The notes beneath the pieces are model-generated. The model made no database searches. It worked only from the letters and a program-made list of their open reading frames with translations, and was not told the origin of the DNA. Made by a program: the position numbers and the translations under genes. This document shows positions 34,724 through 43,262 of a DNA stretch of 64,000 nucleotides, piece by piece. Position 1 is the stretch's first letter, and every line of letters starts with the position of its first letter. The DNA is from Saccharothrix carnea (GTDB lineage: Bacteria; Actinomycetota; Actinomycetes; Mycobacteriales; Pseudonocardiaceae): contig NZ_PYAX01000003.1 of assembly GCF_003014735.1 (NCBI RefSeq), forward strand, positions 310,001-374,000, read 5' to 3'.

Positions 34724-35155
34724 TCAGTCGAGGGCGGCGAGGGTGAACGACGCGGCGGCGGCGAGCGAGAGCAGCGCGCGGAGGTGGTTCGCGGGGACCC
34801 ACTCGCGGAGGTAGCGCGTCCAGTACTCGGTGGTGCCGAGCCGTTCGAGCTCGTTGTTGCGGGGGATGTGGAAGGCGCCGGTGAGCACGATCCCGCCCAG
34901 CACGTAGAGCGCCGCGCCCGCCCACGCCCACGGGTCGCCCTCGAACGCCGCGACCACGCCGACGACCGCCGTGCCGACGAAGACCCCGATGAACGCGGGG
35001 TTCACCACGGCGAGGTTGATCGCCCGCATGGCCGCGACACCGACCGCGGGCTCGGCCCGCCGCAGACCGGGCATGACCATCGCGGAGAACGCGAAGAAGA
35101 CTCCAGCCATCATCCCACAGCCGAGGGCCGCGATGATCGTCACCGTGGGGAACAT
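34724..35155 (-). CDS. DUF1772 membrane protein
   Basis: The 143-residue protein has four hydrophobic segments (about 5-27, 55-72, 80-94 and 122-140). GVFFAFSAMVMPGLRR near 18-33 and IPRNNELERLGTTEYWTRYL near 97-116 match the DUF1772 (anthrone oxygenase-like) pattern. Members of this family occur next to aromatic polyketide and oxidoreductase genes; the function in general actinobacteria is unknown. It is convergent with the quinone reductase (gap five bases). Confidence 0.85.
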   Translation of the reverse strand: MFPTVTIIAALGCGMMAGVFFAFSAMVMPGLRRAEPAVGVAAMRAINLAVVNPAFIGVFVGTAVVGVVAAFEGDPWAWAGAALYVLGGIVLTGAFHIPRNNELERLGTTEYWTRYLREWVPANHLRALLSLAAAASFTLAALD

Positions 35156-35239
35156 GGGCCCCAGTCAAGTCGACGGGTCCTGGACTTGCCATGGCTCAAC
35201 GGCTCGATCGCATACGCGGGCGTCTCTAGGCTGGCCTCC

Positions 35240-36166
35240 GTGGACGTTCTCGCCGGGTTGTTGGACGGGCCGCGCGCCCGTGGCGCCTTTCTCATGCGCA
35301 CCGTCCTGGACCCGCCGTGGTCGGTGCGCGTCGAGGACCGCGCGCCGTTGACCGTGGTGGCGATGGTGCGCGGCGACGGGTGGCTGCTGCCGCACGGCAG
35401 CGATCCCGTGCGGCTGCGTGCCGGTGACGTGGCCGTGCTGCGCGGGCCGGACCCGTACGCGGTGGCCGACGACCCGGCCACGCCCGTGCAGGCGGTGGTG
35501 CACCCCGGCGAGATCACGACCACGCCGGACGGTGCGGCGTTGTGCGAGCAGTGGGGCCTGGGTGTGCGGACGTGGGGCGCGAACCCGGACGGGTCCGTGG
35601 TGATGCTCAGCGGCACCTACCAGTTGGACGGCGAGGTGAGCAGGCGGCTGCTGTCGGTACTGCCCGCTCACCTCGTCGTGCCACGCGCGGAACTGCCCCT
35701 GGTGCCGCTGCTGGCCGACGAGATCACCCGCGACGAGCCGGGCCAGGAAGCCGTCCTGGACCGCATGCTCGACCTGCTGCTGATCTCCGTGCTGCGGGCG
35801 TGGTTCTGCCGACCGGAGGCACGGACACCGAGCTGGTACACGGCACACGCCGACCCCGTGGTGGGACGCGCTCTGCGGCTGCTGCACGGCGACCCGGCAC
35901 ACCCCTGGACCGTGGCTTCCCTGGCCGACGCGGTCGGCGTGTCCCGGGCCGCGCTGGCCAGGCGGTTCACCGACCTGGTCGGCGAACCACCGATGGCCTA
36001 CCTGACCGACTGGCGCCTGACCCTGGCCGCCGACCTGCTCCGCGAACCGTCCGCGACCGTCGCCGCCGTCGCCCACCAGGTCGGCTACAGCACCGCTTTC
36101 GCGCTGAGCACGGCGTTCAAACGGGAACGCGGCGTGAGCCCTTCCGAACACCGTGCCAACGCGTGA
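35240..36166 (+). CDS. AraC-family transcriptional regulator with cupin domain
   Basis: The protein read from GTG 35240 has 308 residues. Residues 1-175 look like the Cupin_6 (AraC-type) sensing domain (VDVLAGLLDGPRARGAFLMR, LRAGDVAVLRGPDP). The last 100 residues are the double HTH: WTVASLADAVGVSRAALARR and SATVAAVAHQVGYSTAFALS, ending in ...RGVSPSEHRAN. It is divergent from the DUF1772 gene (84-base gap), the likely target. Confidence 0.92.
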   Translation: MDVLAGLLDGPRARGAFLMRTVLDPPWSVRVEDRAPLTVVAMVRGDGWLLPHGSDPVRLRAGDVAVLRGPDPYAVADDPATPVQAVVHPGEITTTPDGAALCEQWGLGVRTWGANPDGSVVMLSGTYQLDGEVSRRLLSVLPAHLVVPRAELPLVPLLADEITRDEPGQEAVLDRMLDLLLISVLRAWFCRPEARTPSWYTAHADPVVGRALRLLHGDPAHPWTVASLADAVGVSRAALARRFTDLVGEPPMAYLTDWRLTLAADLLREPSATVAAVAHQVGYSTAFALSTAFKRERGVSPSEHRANA

Positions 36167-36168
36167 GG

Positions 36169-39100
36169 CTACGAGGCTCGCGGCACACCTTTCGCGGCTT
36201 CCCGGATCGCCGTGACGATGTCGGGCGTGTGCAGGCCGAGCCCGTTGAGCCAGGTGACCAGCTGCGGGATCGGGACGCGCAGTGAATCGGACATCTCCAG
36301 CAGGCCGCGGAGACCGGGCCGGTTCGACAAGTCGTAGTAGCCGCTGTCCTCGTCCACGAAATGGTCGAGGACCTGCAAGGCCAAGGAGAACGGCAAGCCC
36401 CGGGGCAGCCTCGTGGCGGAGACCGGCACCCCGCGCGCCGCGAGCCGGGCGGCGATCCGACCGGGACTCGTGTTCACCCTGCTCGCGACGAGCACCACCT
36501 TGGCGAAGGGGAGTTCCGTTCCGATCGACTCGGGGGACCAGTCGATGACGCCGTCGTCGAACAGGGCCGTGTCCAACTCATCGAACTCCAGCGGCGCCGA
36601 GAGCGGCACGTCGAAGCCGTAGGCGGCCAGGCGATGGATCGCCCAACCGAGCTTCGCCCGGCCGAAGGAGAAGATGTGCCAGTACGGCACATCGCCGCCT
36701 GGGACCAACCGCTGCGAGCCATCCGCCTTCACCACCTCGAGGTCCGCGGAAGACGCGTCGGCAGGGATGTCGGAGACGGCGAAACCCGATGCGGTGAAGC
36801 GCTCGACGACCTCGCGGGGAGCGAGACCCGAGTTCTCCGCGAACTCCAGCACGCACGCCGGCGGCACGGTCTCCGCACGCGAGAGCCAGGGCGCCGTCCC
36901 GTCCTGGTTGACGCTCAGCATGGTCGCCAGTTCCCGCGTGGGGCGCTCCTGGAGCCCTTCCACGTCGACCGAGTAGCCCCAAGACCCCAGCATCGACCGA
37001 ATCTCCGACACGTCCCGAGCGAGGTCAAGGCTCATCCGGACGACACAGCCCGGTGGGATGACTTCGTCGGGTTCCCAGTACCGCACGACTGTTTTTCCGC
37101 GGATGTGCCCATTCTTCAGGTGGTGGTTCTCCGCCGCCGCGGTCGCTGCGACGACGACTCCTTCGGACACGTCAACCCCACACCTCCGCCACAGCGCCGC
37201 CACTTCCTCGACGCTGCGCCGACCTTGTCGCGCGGCCTGGACCAGCCCGGTGACCGTGCCGCGCATCCCCGACCGCACCAAGTAGCCGTGCTCATCGCAC
37301 AAGGCGCGCAGCACGGCACTGGACACGGGCACGTCGTCGGCCTCGGGAAACTCGACGCAGTCGACTCCGAAATCTTTCAGCTCGGCGAGCAGACCCGCCG
37401 TGGACAACTCCGCGACCTCCGCAGCCCCCACCAAGACGGCGATCGACACGGCTGACTCGGAGTTCCACCACTCCGACTTCCGCACACCCTTGACCATCCG
37501 CTCACGCGACGGCACCGCGGGGCGGACCGCGCCGAAGCGCGCCAGTTCCGGGCACAACCGCAGCAACTCCGCGAACCACCGGCCGGACCCATGGGCGAGC
37601 AGCCGCCAGAGCAGCACGCTGTCGGGCACGAGCCGATCGCTCCCGTCGGCGCGCGGGCCTTGGTAATCCTTGCCCAGCCTGCGCCAGTCCGGTCGCAGGT
37701 TCACGAGGCTGATGTCCGCGCTCAGGAAACCGGTCTTCCCGATCGGGACCACATCACGTCCGCAGGACAACGTCAGGTCGTGCCGCACCACCACCTCGGT
37801 CACCACGTCCGCGAGACGGGGGTTCTTCGCGGACAGGTGGTAGAGCCACTCGACGCACAGCAGCGACCGGTCGTGCACCAGCACCGCTTCCGCCGCCTCC
37901 CGCAGCAAGCCTTCGACCTTGTCGGACAGGTCGCCGAGAACGGTGCTCCGGTCGACCGACAACCGTTCGGGTGCATGCTCCCCGGTCAGGTTCACGACCA
38001 CACCGGTCATCCTGGGTTGCGTACGCGAGTCCCACACCACACCCGCGCGGTCGGCCGGATTCACGACGAGGCCGTCCACCAGCAGGGCCCCGCCCTGAGC
38101 GCACCAGGCGACCGACACGCCCTCCGGCGCACCGGGCCATTCGACCAGCGTGCCCTGGACGCTGTAGCCCAACGACTCAGGCGTGCGGCCTTGCCTGATC
38201 TTGATCTGGCCGGGAGCCCAGTCCTGGCGGCGGTCGCCGTGCCACGCGACCGTGGTGAACTCGGCGATGCCGAGGAGCCGTTCGAGCACGGCCGGCGCCG
38301 ACCAGTCGGCTCGCACGCCGTCCTTCAGGTACAGCCGGACCGCCGTGCCGGGTCGGTCGCCGCGCCGCGCCAGCTCGGTGATCCGGAAGAGGTGCTCCGG
38401 ACCGAACATGGTCGCCGTCAGCACGGGCCCCAGGGTGCCGTCCAGGCCCATCCGGCAACTCGTCACGCGGACCTCGTCGGCCAGCATGAAGTAGCTCAGC
38501 ACACCGATCCCGAAGCGGCTGTTGGGGTGGAACGCGACCGGCGGGTCGAGCCGTTGCCACGCGGCCTGCTCCTGCTTGAAGTCCGGCTGTTCGGCGAACC
38601 GCGCACCCGCCTTGGAGAACACCCCGCGGAGCTCGGCGTCACCCATGCCGATCCCGTTCTCCCGGCACTCCACGTACCGCCTGCCGTCCGGTTCCACGCC
38701 CTGCTCGATCTCGATCAGACCGTCGAACGTCAACTCCTCGACCCGGGTGCGGCTGAGGTACTCGGTGCGCGCCCGGCGGTGCCGGCAGGCGTCCAGGGCG
38801 TTCTGGTAGAGCTCCCGGACCGCCAGGTCGCGGTCCTTGTAGAGCGTCTCCCCCATCAGCAGTTCGCGGATGCGCGGGCCGTCCACCCGGAACCCCGCCC
38901 AGCCCGTGACCGCCGCGTCGACCGGCAGCACGTCGTCGGACGACAGGCGTGCGGGCAGGGTCGGCATCGGGTGGGTGATGCGCTCGCGAACCGTGCGGTG
39001 GACGGCGTGCAGCAGCTCGTCCGTCCTCGCGACGTGCGTGCGCAGCCCTTCGATGACGGCCGCGTGGTGGCAGCGCGCGCTGAGCACGGGCACCTGCTGC

Positions 39101-40071
39101 GACCCGGTCCAGGACGCCCGGTGCAACGTCGCGCCGAGTTCGGCGAGGTCCACCGCGTCCGGGATGCCCAGGTGCTCGGCGACGACGTCCGGCATCGTGT
39201 GCATCTCGACGGAGACGCCGTGGGCCAGGGCGAGCAGCAGGGCGAGCCGCTGCTCCCGGATGTGCTGGTTGCCGGCGCGGCGGACCTGGTCGTCGGCACG
39301 CAACCCGGACAGGTACTCGGGGCTGCACACGCTCGGGCCGCGGCGCAGGCCGTGCAGCAGGGCGCTCACCCGCTCGCTGGTGAACACGGCCGCCAGCTCG
39401 ACGTCGAAGTCCGCGCACAGCGGCGCGACCCGCCGTTCGTCCGCGAACTCCTGGTGCACGAGCCAGCGGTGGAAGATCCACCAGCCGATCGCGGGCGCGG
39501 CGGACGGTCGCAGCCGTGCCCGGTGCCGCAGCGAGCCGTACCGGTCGGCGAACTCCTCGAACGCCGCGCGCTCGGGACCGGGGTCGGCGTCGGCGCCCGG
39601 CCGCCAGGGCGAGACCTCGACCAGCCGGGCGGCGGTCTGGAGGTAGTGGACTTGGTAGACGAGCGGCACGAGGACCAGCAGGGCCGCTTCGACGGGGAAG
39701 AGGTCGAGGTGGGCGTCCGGCCCGGGCTCGCCCAGCAGCCAGTCGACGTGCTCCACGAACCGCGTCCCGAAGTCCGGCTCGTGCCATGGGTCATCCCCCA
39801 GCACGTGCGCCGCTTCGTCACGCAGCCGCGAGAGCCGCACCGCCGCGTCGACGGCCTGCGCCCGCATCCGGCGGGTGTCGCGGTGGCCGGGTACGTGCTC
39901 CCAGACCCGCGCGGTGGCGACCAGGCGGCCCCAGCCGTCCGGCACGTCCGGCGTGCTCCCCGGATCGCCGCCGATGGCGATCCCGCCGTACACGGAGCCG
40001 GCCACTTGGACGATGCGGCTCGCGCTGGTCGCGTTCGCGTTCAGCGAGTTGCCGCCGGCGTGCTCGCCCAC
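36169..40071 (-). CDS. Large iHD-CE / HSP90-like ATPase / wHTH-repeat protein (candidate conflict protein)
   Basis: The 1300-residue protein starts at ATG 40069-40071. N-terminal tail: RIVQVAGSVYGGIAIGG, resembling the short Q.G..hGG motif seen at the start of many actinobacterial conflict proteins. Residues ~45-370 are helical, matching the module I know as iHD-CE (inactive HD). An HSP90-like GHKL ATPase follows (~395-720): ELYQNALDACRHRR near 420 (N box), CRENGIGMGDAE near 470, SRFGIGVLSYFMLAD near 515. In the second box a Glu replaces the usual Asp (ENGIGM). From ~830 to the end the sequence repeats a short ...L...G..V unit (for example GWAIHRLAAYGFDVPL, REVVERFTASGFAVSD, GRIAARLAARGVPVSA), consistent with wHTH repeats. 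I relate it to a predicted NTP-dependent conflict class; mechanism unknown. Convergent with the AraC gene. Confidence 0.8.
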   Translation of the reverse strand: MGEHAGGNSLNANATSASRIVQVAGSVYGGIAIGGDPGSTPDVPDGWGRLVATARVWEHVPGHRDTRRMRAQAVDAAVRLSRLRDEAAHVLGDDPWHEPDFGTRFVEHVDWLLGEPGPDAHLDLFPVEAALLVLVPLVYQVHYLQTAARLVEVSPWRPGADADPGPERAAFEEFADRYGSLRHRARLRPSAAPAIGWWIFHRWLVHQEFADERRVAPLCADFDVELAAVFTSERVSALLHGLRRGPSVCSPEYLSGLRADDQVRRAGNQHIREQRLALLLALAHGVSVEMHTMPDVVAEHLGIPDAVDLAELGATLHRASWTGSQQVPVLSARCHHAAVIEGLRTHVARTDELLHAVHRTVRERITHPMPTLPARLSSDDVLPVDAAVTGWAGFRVDGPRIRELLMGETLYKDRDLAVRELYQNALDACRHRRARTEYLSRTRVEELTFDGLIEIEQGVEPDGRRYVECRENGIGMGDAELRGVFSKAGARFAEQPDFKQEQAAWQRLDPPVAFHPNSRFGIGVLSYFMLADEVRVTSCRMGLDGTLGPVLTATMFGPEHLFRITELARRGDRPGTAVRLYLKDGVRADWSAPAVLERLLGIAEFTTVAWHGDRRQDWAPGQIKIRQGRTPESLGYSVQGTLVEWPGAPEGVSVAWCAQGGALLVDGLVVNPADRAGVVWDSRTQPRMTGVVVNLTGEHAPERLSVDRSTVLGDLSDKVEGLLREAAEAVLVHDRSLLCVEWLYHLSAKNPRLADVVTEVVVRHDLTLSCGRDVVPIGKTGFLSADISLVNLRPDWRRLGKDYQGPRADGSDRLVPDSVLLWRLLAHGSGRWFAELLRLCPELARFGAVRPAVPSRERMVKGVRKSEWWNSESAVSIAVLVGAAEVAELSTAGLLAELKDFGVDCVEFPEADDVPVSSAVLRALCDEHGYLVRSGMRGTVTGLVQAARQGRRSVEEVAALWRRCGVDVSEGVVVAATAAAENHHLKNGHIRGKTVVRYWEPDEVIPPGCVVRMSLDLARDVSEIRSMLGSWGYSVDVEGLQERPTRELATMLSVNQDGTAPWLSRAETVPPACVLEFAENSGLAPREVVERFTASGFAVSDIPADASSADLEVVKADGSQRLVPGGDVPYWHIFSFGRAKLGWAIHRLAAYGFDVPLSAPLEFDELDTALFDDGVIDWSPESIGTELPFAKVVLVASRVNTSPGRIAARLAARGVPVSATRLPRGLPFSLALQVLDHFVDEDSGYYDLSNRPGLRGLLEMSDSLRVPIPQLVTWLNGLGLHTPDIVTAIREAAKGVPRAS

Positions 40072-40167
40072 AGTTCTTCCTCCGCACTCACCGGGTCCAC
40101 CGCGAGTATTTCCGCCCGGTGCGTTGCCGGACTACGAAAAGTGCGGCTCCCGGTGCCGGAAATGGAA

Positions 40168-40195
40168 CAGGGGACACCGGTGGCGGTGTCCCCTG
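40168..40195. terminator. Perfect hairpin terminator for glyS
   Basis: Stem 40168-40179 (CAGGGGACACCG) pairs exactly with 40184-40195 around a GTGG tetraloop; 12 bp. It lies 16 bases beyond the glyS stop on the minus strand and upstream of the ATPase gene, separating the two transcripts. Confidence 0.82.
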
Positions 40196-40211
40196 TCGGC
40201 TCAGGATCGGG

Positions 40212-41603
40212 TCAGGCGCCGATCAGGCGCGCGGCGAGGTAGCCCTCCAGCTGGTCCATCGACACCCGCTCCTGCGACATGGTGTCGCGTTCCCGGACCG
40301 TCACGGCGTGGTCGGTGAGGGTGTCGAAGTCGACCGTGACGCAGAACGGGGTGCCGATCTCGTCCTGCCTGCGGTAGCGGCGGCCGATGGCGCCCGCGTC
40401 GTCGAACTCGATGTTCCAGTGCTTGCGCAGGGCGTTGGCCAGGTCCTTCGCCTTCGGGGACAGGTCGGCGTTGCGCGACAGCGGCAGCACGGCCGCCTTC
40501 ACCGGCGCCAGCCTGCGGTCCAGGCGGAGCACGACGCGCGTGTCCACGCCGCCCTTGGCGTTCGGCGCCTCGTCCTCGGTGTAGGCCTCCAGCAGGAACG
40601 CCATCATCGGCCGGCCGACGCCCGCGGCGGGCTCGATCACGAACGGCCGGTAGCGCGAGTTGGTGGCCTGGTCGAAGTACGACAGGTCGACGCCCGAGTG
40701 GTTCGAGTGGGTGGTGAGGTCGAAGTCGGTGCGGTTGGCGATGCCTTCCAGCTCACCCCACTCCTGGCCGCCGAACTGGAACCGGTACTCGATGTCGACG
40801 GTGCGCTTCGAGTAGTGCGACAGCTTTTCCTTGGGGTGCTCGTAGTGCCGCAGGTTCTCCTTGGAAATGCCCAGCTCGTTGTACCAGCGCGTGCGCTCGT
40901 CGATCCAGTACTGGTGCCATTCCTCGTCCGTGCCCGGCTCGACGAAGAACTCCATCTCCATCTGCTCGAACTCGCGGGTGCGGAAGATGAAGTTGCCCGG
41001 CGTGATCTCGTTGCGGAAGCTCTTGCCGATCTGGCCGATGCCGAACGGCGGCTTGCGACGTGAGGTGGTCTGCACGTTCAGGAAGTTCGTGAAGATGCCC
41101 TGCGCGGTCTCCGGGCGCAGGTAGTGCAGGCCCTCGTCGGTCTCGACCGGGCCGAGGTGCGTCTTGAGCAGGCCGTTGAACATCTTGGGCTCGGTGTACT
41201 GGCCGCGGGTGCCGCAGTTCGGGCACGGCACGTCGGACACGTCGCCCTCGGCGACCTGCTTGCCGGTGCGCTCGGCGTACTCCTCGACCAGCGTGTCCTG
41301 CCGGAACCTCTTGTGGCACGAGTTGCACTCGATCAGCGGGTCGACGAACGCGTCGACGTGCCCGGACGCCACCCACACCTCGCGCGGCAGGATCACCGAC
41401 GAGTCCAGGCCGACCACGTCCTCGCGGCCGCGCACCATGAAGTTCCACCACTGGCGCTTGATGTTGTCCTTCAGCTCGACACCGAGAGGGCCGTAGTCCC
41501 AGGCCGACCTGGTGCCGCCGTAGATCTCGCCGCACGGGTAGACGAACCCGCGACGCTTGCACAGGCTGACGACGGTCTCGATGCGATCGGCTGCCACGGA
41601 CAC
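40212..41603 (-). CDS. glyS: Glycine--tRNA ligase (class II, alpha2 type)
   Basis: The 463-residue enzyme charges tRNA-Gly. It has the class II glycyl-tRNA synthetase signatures: [20 protein letters not shown] (near 13-32), [11 protein letters not shown] (near 34-44), RPETAQGIF near 168-176 (motif 2 region) and, at the C-terminus, the anticodon-binding part ([14 protein letters not shown] ...). This is the archaeal/eukaryal-like type used by actinobacteria. The conserved neighbour pair smtB-zur lies just upstream, as in mycobacteria. Starts with GTG at 41603. Confidence 0.97.
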   Translation of the reverse strand: MSVAADRIETVVSLCKRRGFVYPCGEIYGGTRSAWDYGPLGVELKDNIKRQWWNFMVRGREDVVGLDSSVILPREVWVASGHVDAFVDPLIECNSCHKRFRQDTLVEEYAERTGKQVAEGDVSDVPCPNCGTRGQYTEPKMFNGLLKTHLGPVETDEGLHYLRPETAQGIFTNFLNVQTTSRRKPPFGIGQIGKSFRNEITPGNFIFRTREFEQMEMEFFVEPGTDEEWHQYWIDERTRWYNELGISKENLRHYEHPKEKLSHYSKRTVDIEYRFQFGGQEWGELEGIANRTDFDLTTHSNHSGVDLSYFDQATNSRYRPFVIEPAAGVGRPMMAFLLEAYTEDEAPNAKGGVDTRVVLRLDRRLAPVKAAVLPLSRNADLSPKAKDLANALRKHWNIEFDDAGAIGRRYRRQDEIGTPFCVTVDFDTLTDHAVTVRERDTMSQERVSMDQLEGYLAARLIGA

Positions 41604-41712
41604 TCCATCGGGAGATGCAGAAAGGGACGGAAACGGGCTTGCCAGGGTAGTCCTAGCCGTCCGGTCCCCATCGGGCGACCGGGTGCGCGCACGCCGTCCG
41701 GGCAGCGGGTGT

Positions 41713-42093
41713 TCAGCGAGGCGTGGTCGGTCCCGCGGCCTCGCCGAGGCGGACCGTGCCCGCGTCGTGCGCGAGCAGGCTCACCTCGCGGCGCACCTCG
41801 CCCTCCGCGGCCACCAGCAGCGGTTCGTAGGCGGAGGGCTCGTCGGTGTTCGCCTCGGACAGCAGGGGGATGACGTGTTCACGCACCTCGAACGGCGACA
41901 TCGCCCGCCGGTACGCCACCACGGAGTCGAACTCGGCGGTCAGCACGAAGCGGTCGGCCTCGTCCGTCGACCGGGACAGCTGGGCACGCCGACAACCGGC
42001 CTGGGCGGTGAGCAGGGTCAACGCCCGGTCGACACGCTCGGTGAACGCGTCGACGCCGGTTTCCGCCACGGTGAAGCGGCACACGAGCAGCAC
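41713..42093 (-). CDS. Antibiotic biosynthesis monooxygenase (ABM)-like domain protein
   Basis: The 126-residue protein begins at GTG 42091-42093; the longer open frame upstream would overlap the divergent membrane protein gene. It has [20 protein letters not shown] and [20 protein letters not shown] then [20 protein letters not shown], the ferredoxin-like dimer pattern of ABM-domain proteins. Function beyond the fold is unknown. Shares an intergenic region of about 17 bases with the divergent membrane gene. Confidence 0.78.
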   Translation of the reverse strand: MLLVCRFTVAETGVDAFTERVDRALTLLTAQAGCRRAQLSRSTDEADRFVLTAEFDSVVAYRRAMSPFEVREHVIPLLSEANTDEPSAYEPLLVAAEGEVRREVSLLAHDAGTVRLGEAAGPTTPR

Positions 42094-42110
42094 GGTGCAA
42101 GGATGCCACG

Positions 42111-42377
42111 GTGGCTGGTGACTCGAAGCGGACCCTGATCCCCGGTACCGGACCGCTCTCGCGGGTGCCCGCGCCGGCGGCGTTCCTGCTGGTCTTGGCG
42201 TTGTTCGTGCTCGGCGTGGTGATCCAGGGCACGGTGGGCGCGCTGCTGCTGGGCCTCCTGGCCCTCGCCGTGGCGGCACTGCTCGCCACGACCTGGCCCC
42301 TGCTCACCCCGAGCGCACGCCTGCTGAGACTGCTCGTGCTGGCCGTCCTGGTGCTCATCACGGTGTCCGTGCTCTAG
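42111..42377 (+). CDS. Small two- or three-helix membrane protein (DUF6703-like)
   Basis: The 88-residue protein has a basic N-terminus (MAGDSKRTLIPGTGPLSR) followed by hydrophobic segments at about 23-42, 43-60 and 70-88. Proteins of this size and place (before smtB-zur) occur in Pseudonocardiales, and I think of DUF6703, from memory only. Reading frame starts with GTG 42111. The function is unknown. Confidence 0.75.
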   Translation: MAGDSKRTLIPGTGPLSRVPAPAAFLLVLALFVLGVVIQGTVGALLLGLLALAVAALLATTWPLLTPSARLLRLLVLAVLVLITVSVL

Positions 42378-42390
42378 CGCCGTAGTATCG

Positions 42391-42410
42391 GTGGTGAAAA
42401 TCCATACCAC
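42391..42410. promoter_or_regulatory. Candidate metal-regulator operator upstream of smtB-zur
   Basis: GTGGT (42391-42395) and ACCAC (42406-42410) form an inverted repeat around a 10-base spacer. Overlapping it, TGAAAATC at 42395-42402 is identical to the left half of the actinobacterial Zur box consensus (TGAAAATCATTTTCA type), the right half being poor. It lies 13 bases before the smtB start at 42423. Autoregulation by Zur or SmtB fits. Confidence 0.5.
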
Positions 42411-42422
42411 GTGGGAGGCACC

Positions 42423-42827
42423 GTGACGGTCGGAGTGCGGGGCGAACACGTGCACTCCCCGGAACGCCGTGTACCCCCGCCGGCGCCGCGGCAGCCCACC
42501 AGGACGCTGTCCGCGGCCGGTGAGTTGTTGCGCGCGCTCGCCGCGCCGGTGCGGATCGCGATCGTGCTGCAGCTGCGCGAGGCCGACCGGTGCGTGCACG
42601 AGCTGGTCGAGGCGCTGGGCGTGGCCCAGCCGTTGATCAGCCAGCACCTGAGGGTGCTCAAGGCCGCGGGCGTGGTGCACGGCGAGCGGCACGGCCGTGA
42701 AGTCGTCTACCGGCTCGTCGACGAGCACCTCGCCCACATCGTGGTCGACGCGGTGACCCATGTGGACGAGGGGCCGCCGCGTGGTATCAACCAGACCGAC
42801 CGGACCCCCCGGACGGAGGAGATGTGA
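42423..42827 (+). CDS. smtB: SmtB/ArsR-family zinc-responsive repressor
   Basis: The 134-residue protein starts at GTG 42423 (GGGAGG at 42413-42418; a GTG at 42411 is less well placed). It is an ArsR HTH protein: LLRALAAPVRIAIVLQLREA and LGVAQPLISQHLRVLKAAGV. The alpha-5 metal site of SmtB is intact: D100-x-H102-x10-H113-x2-E116 (VDEHLAHIVVDAVTHVDE), exactly the SmtB/CzrA D-x-H ... H-x2-E spacing. Thus zinc (or cobalt) is the likely signal. It overlaps zur by GTGA (42824-42827), the same gene pair as mycobacterial smtB-furB. Confidence 0.93.
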   Translation: MTVGVRGEHVHSPERRVPPPAPRQPTRTLSAAGELLRALAAPVRIAIVLQLREADRCVHELVEALGVAQPLISQHLRVLKAAGVVHGERHGREVVYRLVDEHLAHIVVDAVTHVDEGPPRGINQTDRTPRTEEM

Positions 42828-43246
42828 CCACTAGCGAGCGTCCGACCACCGCGGTGCCCGGGCTGCGTTCCACCAAGCAGCGCACCGCCGTGTCCAAGCT
42901 GCTCGACTCGCTCGGCGAGTTCCGCTCTGCCCAGGAGCTGCACGAGGAGCTGCGCAAACGCGGCGAGGGCATCGGCCTGACCACGGTCTACCGCACGCTG
43001 CAGTCGCTGGCCGACGCCGGCGAGGTGGACGTGCTGCGCACCGACTCGGGCGAGGCGATCTACCGCCGCTGCTCCCAGCACCACCATCACCACCTGGTGT
43101 GCCGGGGCTGCGGCCGCACGGTGGAGGTCGAGGGTCCGGCGGTGGAGAAGTGGGCCGACCGGGTCGCGGCGGAGAACGGGTTCGTCGAGGTCAGCCACAC
43201 CGTGGAGATCTTCGGCACGTGTCACGAGTGCGCGGCGAAGGGGTAG
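42824..43246 (+). CDS. zur: Zinc uptake regulator Zur (Fur family)
   Basis: The 140-residue Fur-family protein has a wHTH domain (RSTKQRTAVSKLLDSLGEF, LTTVYRTLQSLADAG near 51-65) and the dimer/metal domain with HHHHHLVCRGCGRTVEVE near 82-99 (the His cluster and first structural CxxC) and CHEC near 134 (second structural pair). It is the actinobacterial Zur: represses zinc uptake and zinc-independent ribosomal protein genes. The stop is 16 bases from that of the convergent TIGR03943 gene. Confidence 0.94.
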   Translation: MTTSERPTTAVPGLRSTKQRTAVSKLLDSLGEFRSAQELHEELRKRGEGIGLTTVYRTLQSLADAGEVDVLRTDSGEAIYRRCSQHHHHHLVCRGCGRTVEVEGPAVEKWADRVAAENGFVEVSHTVEIFGTCHECAAKG

Positions 43247-43262
43247 CGCCCCTGACCGCGAC

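Noticed and set aside
37591-40242. 883-residue plus-strand frame opposite the HSP90-like gene
   Set aside because: It is the reverse shadow of a gene with clear GHKL motifs; His/Arg/Val-rich and without any recognisable domain.
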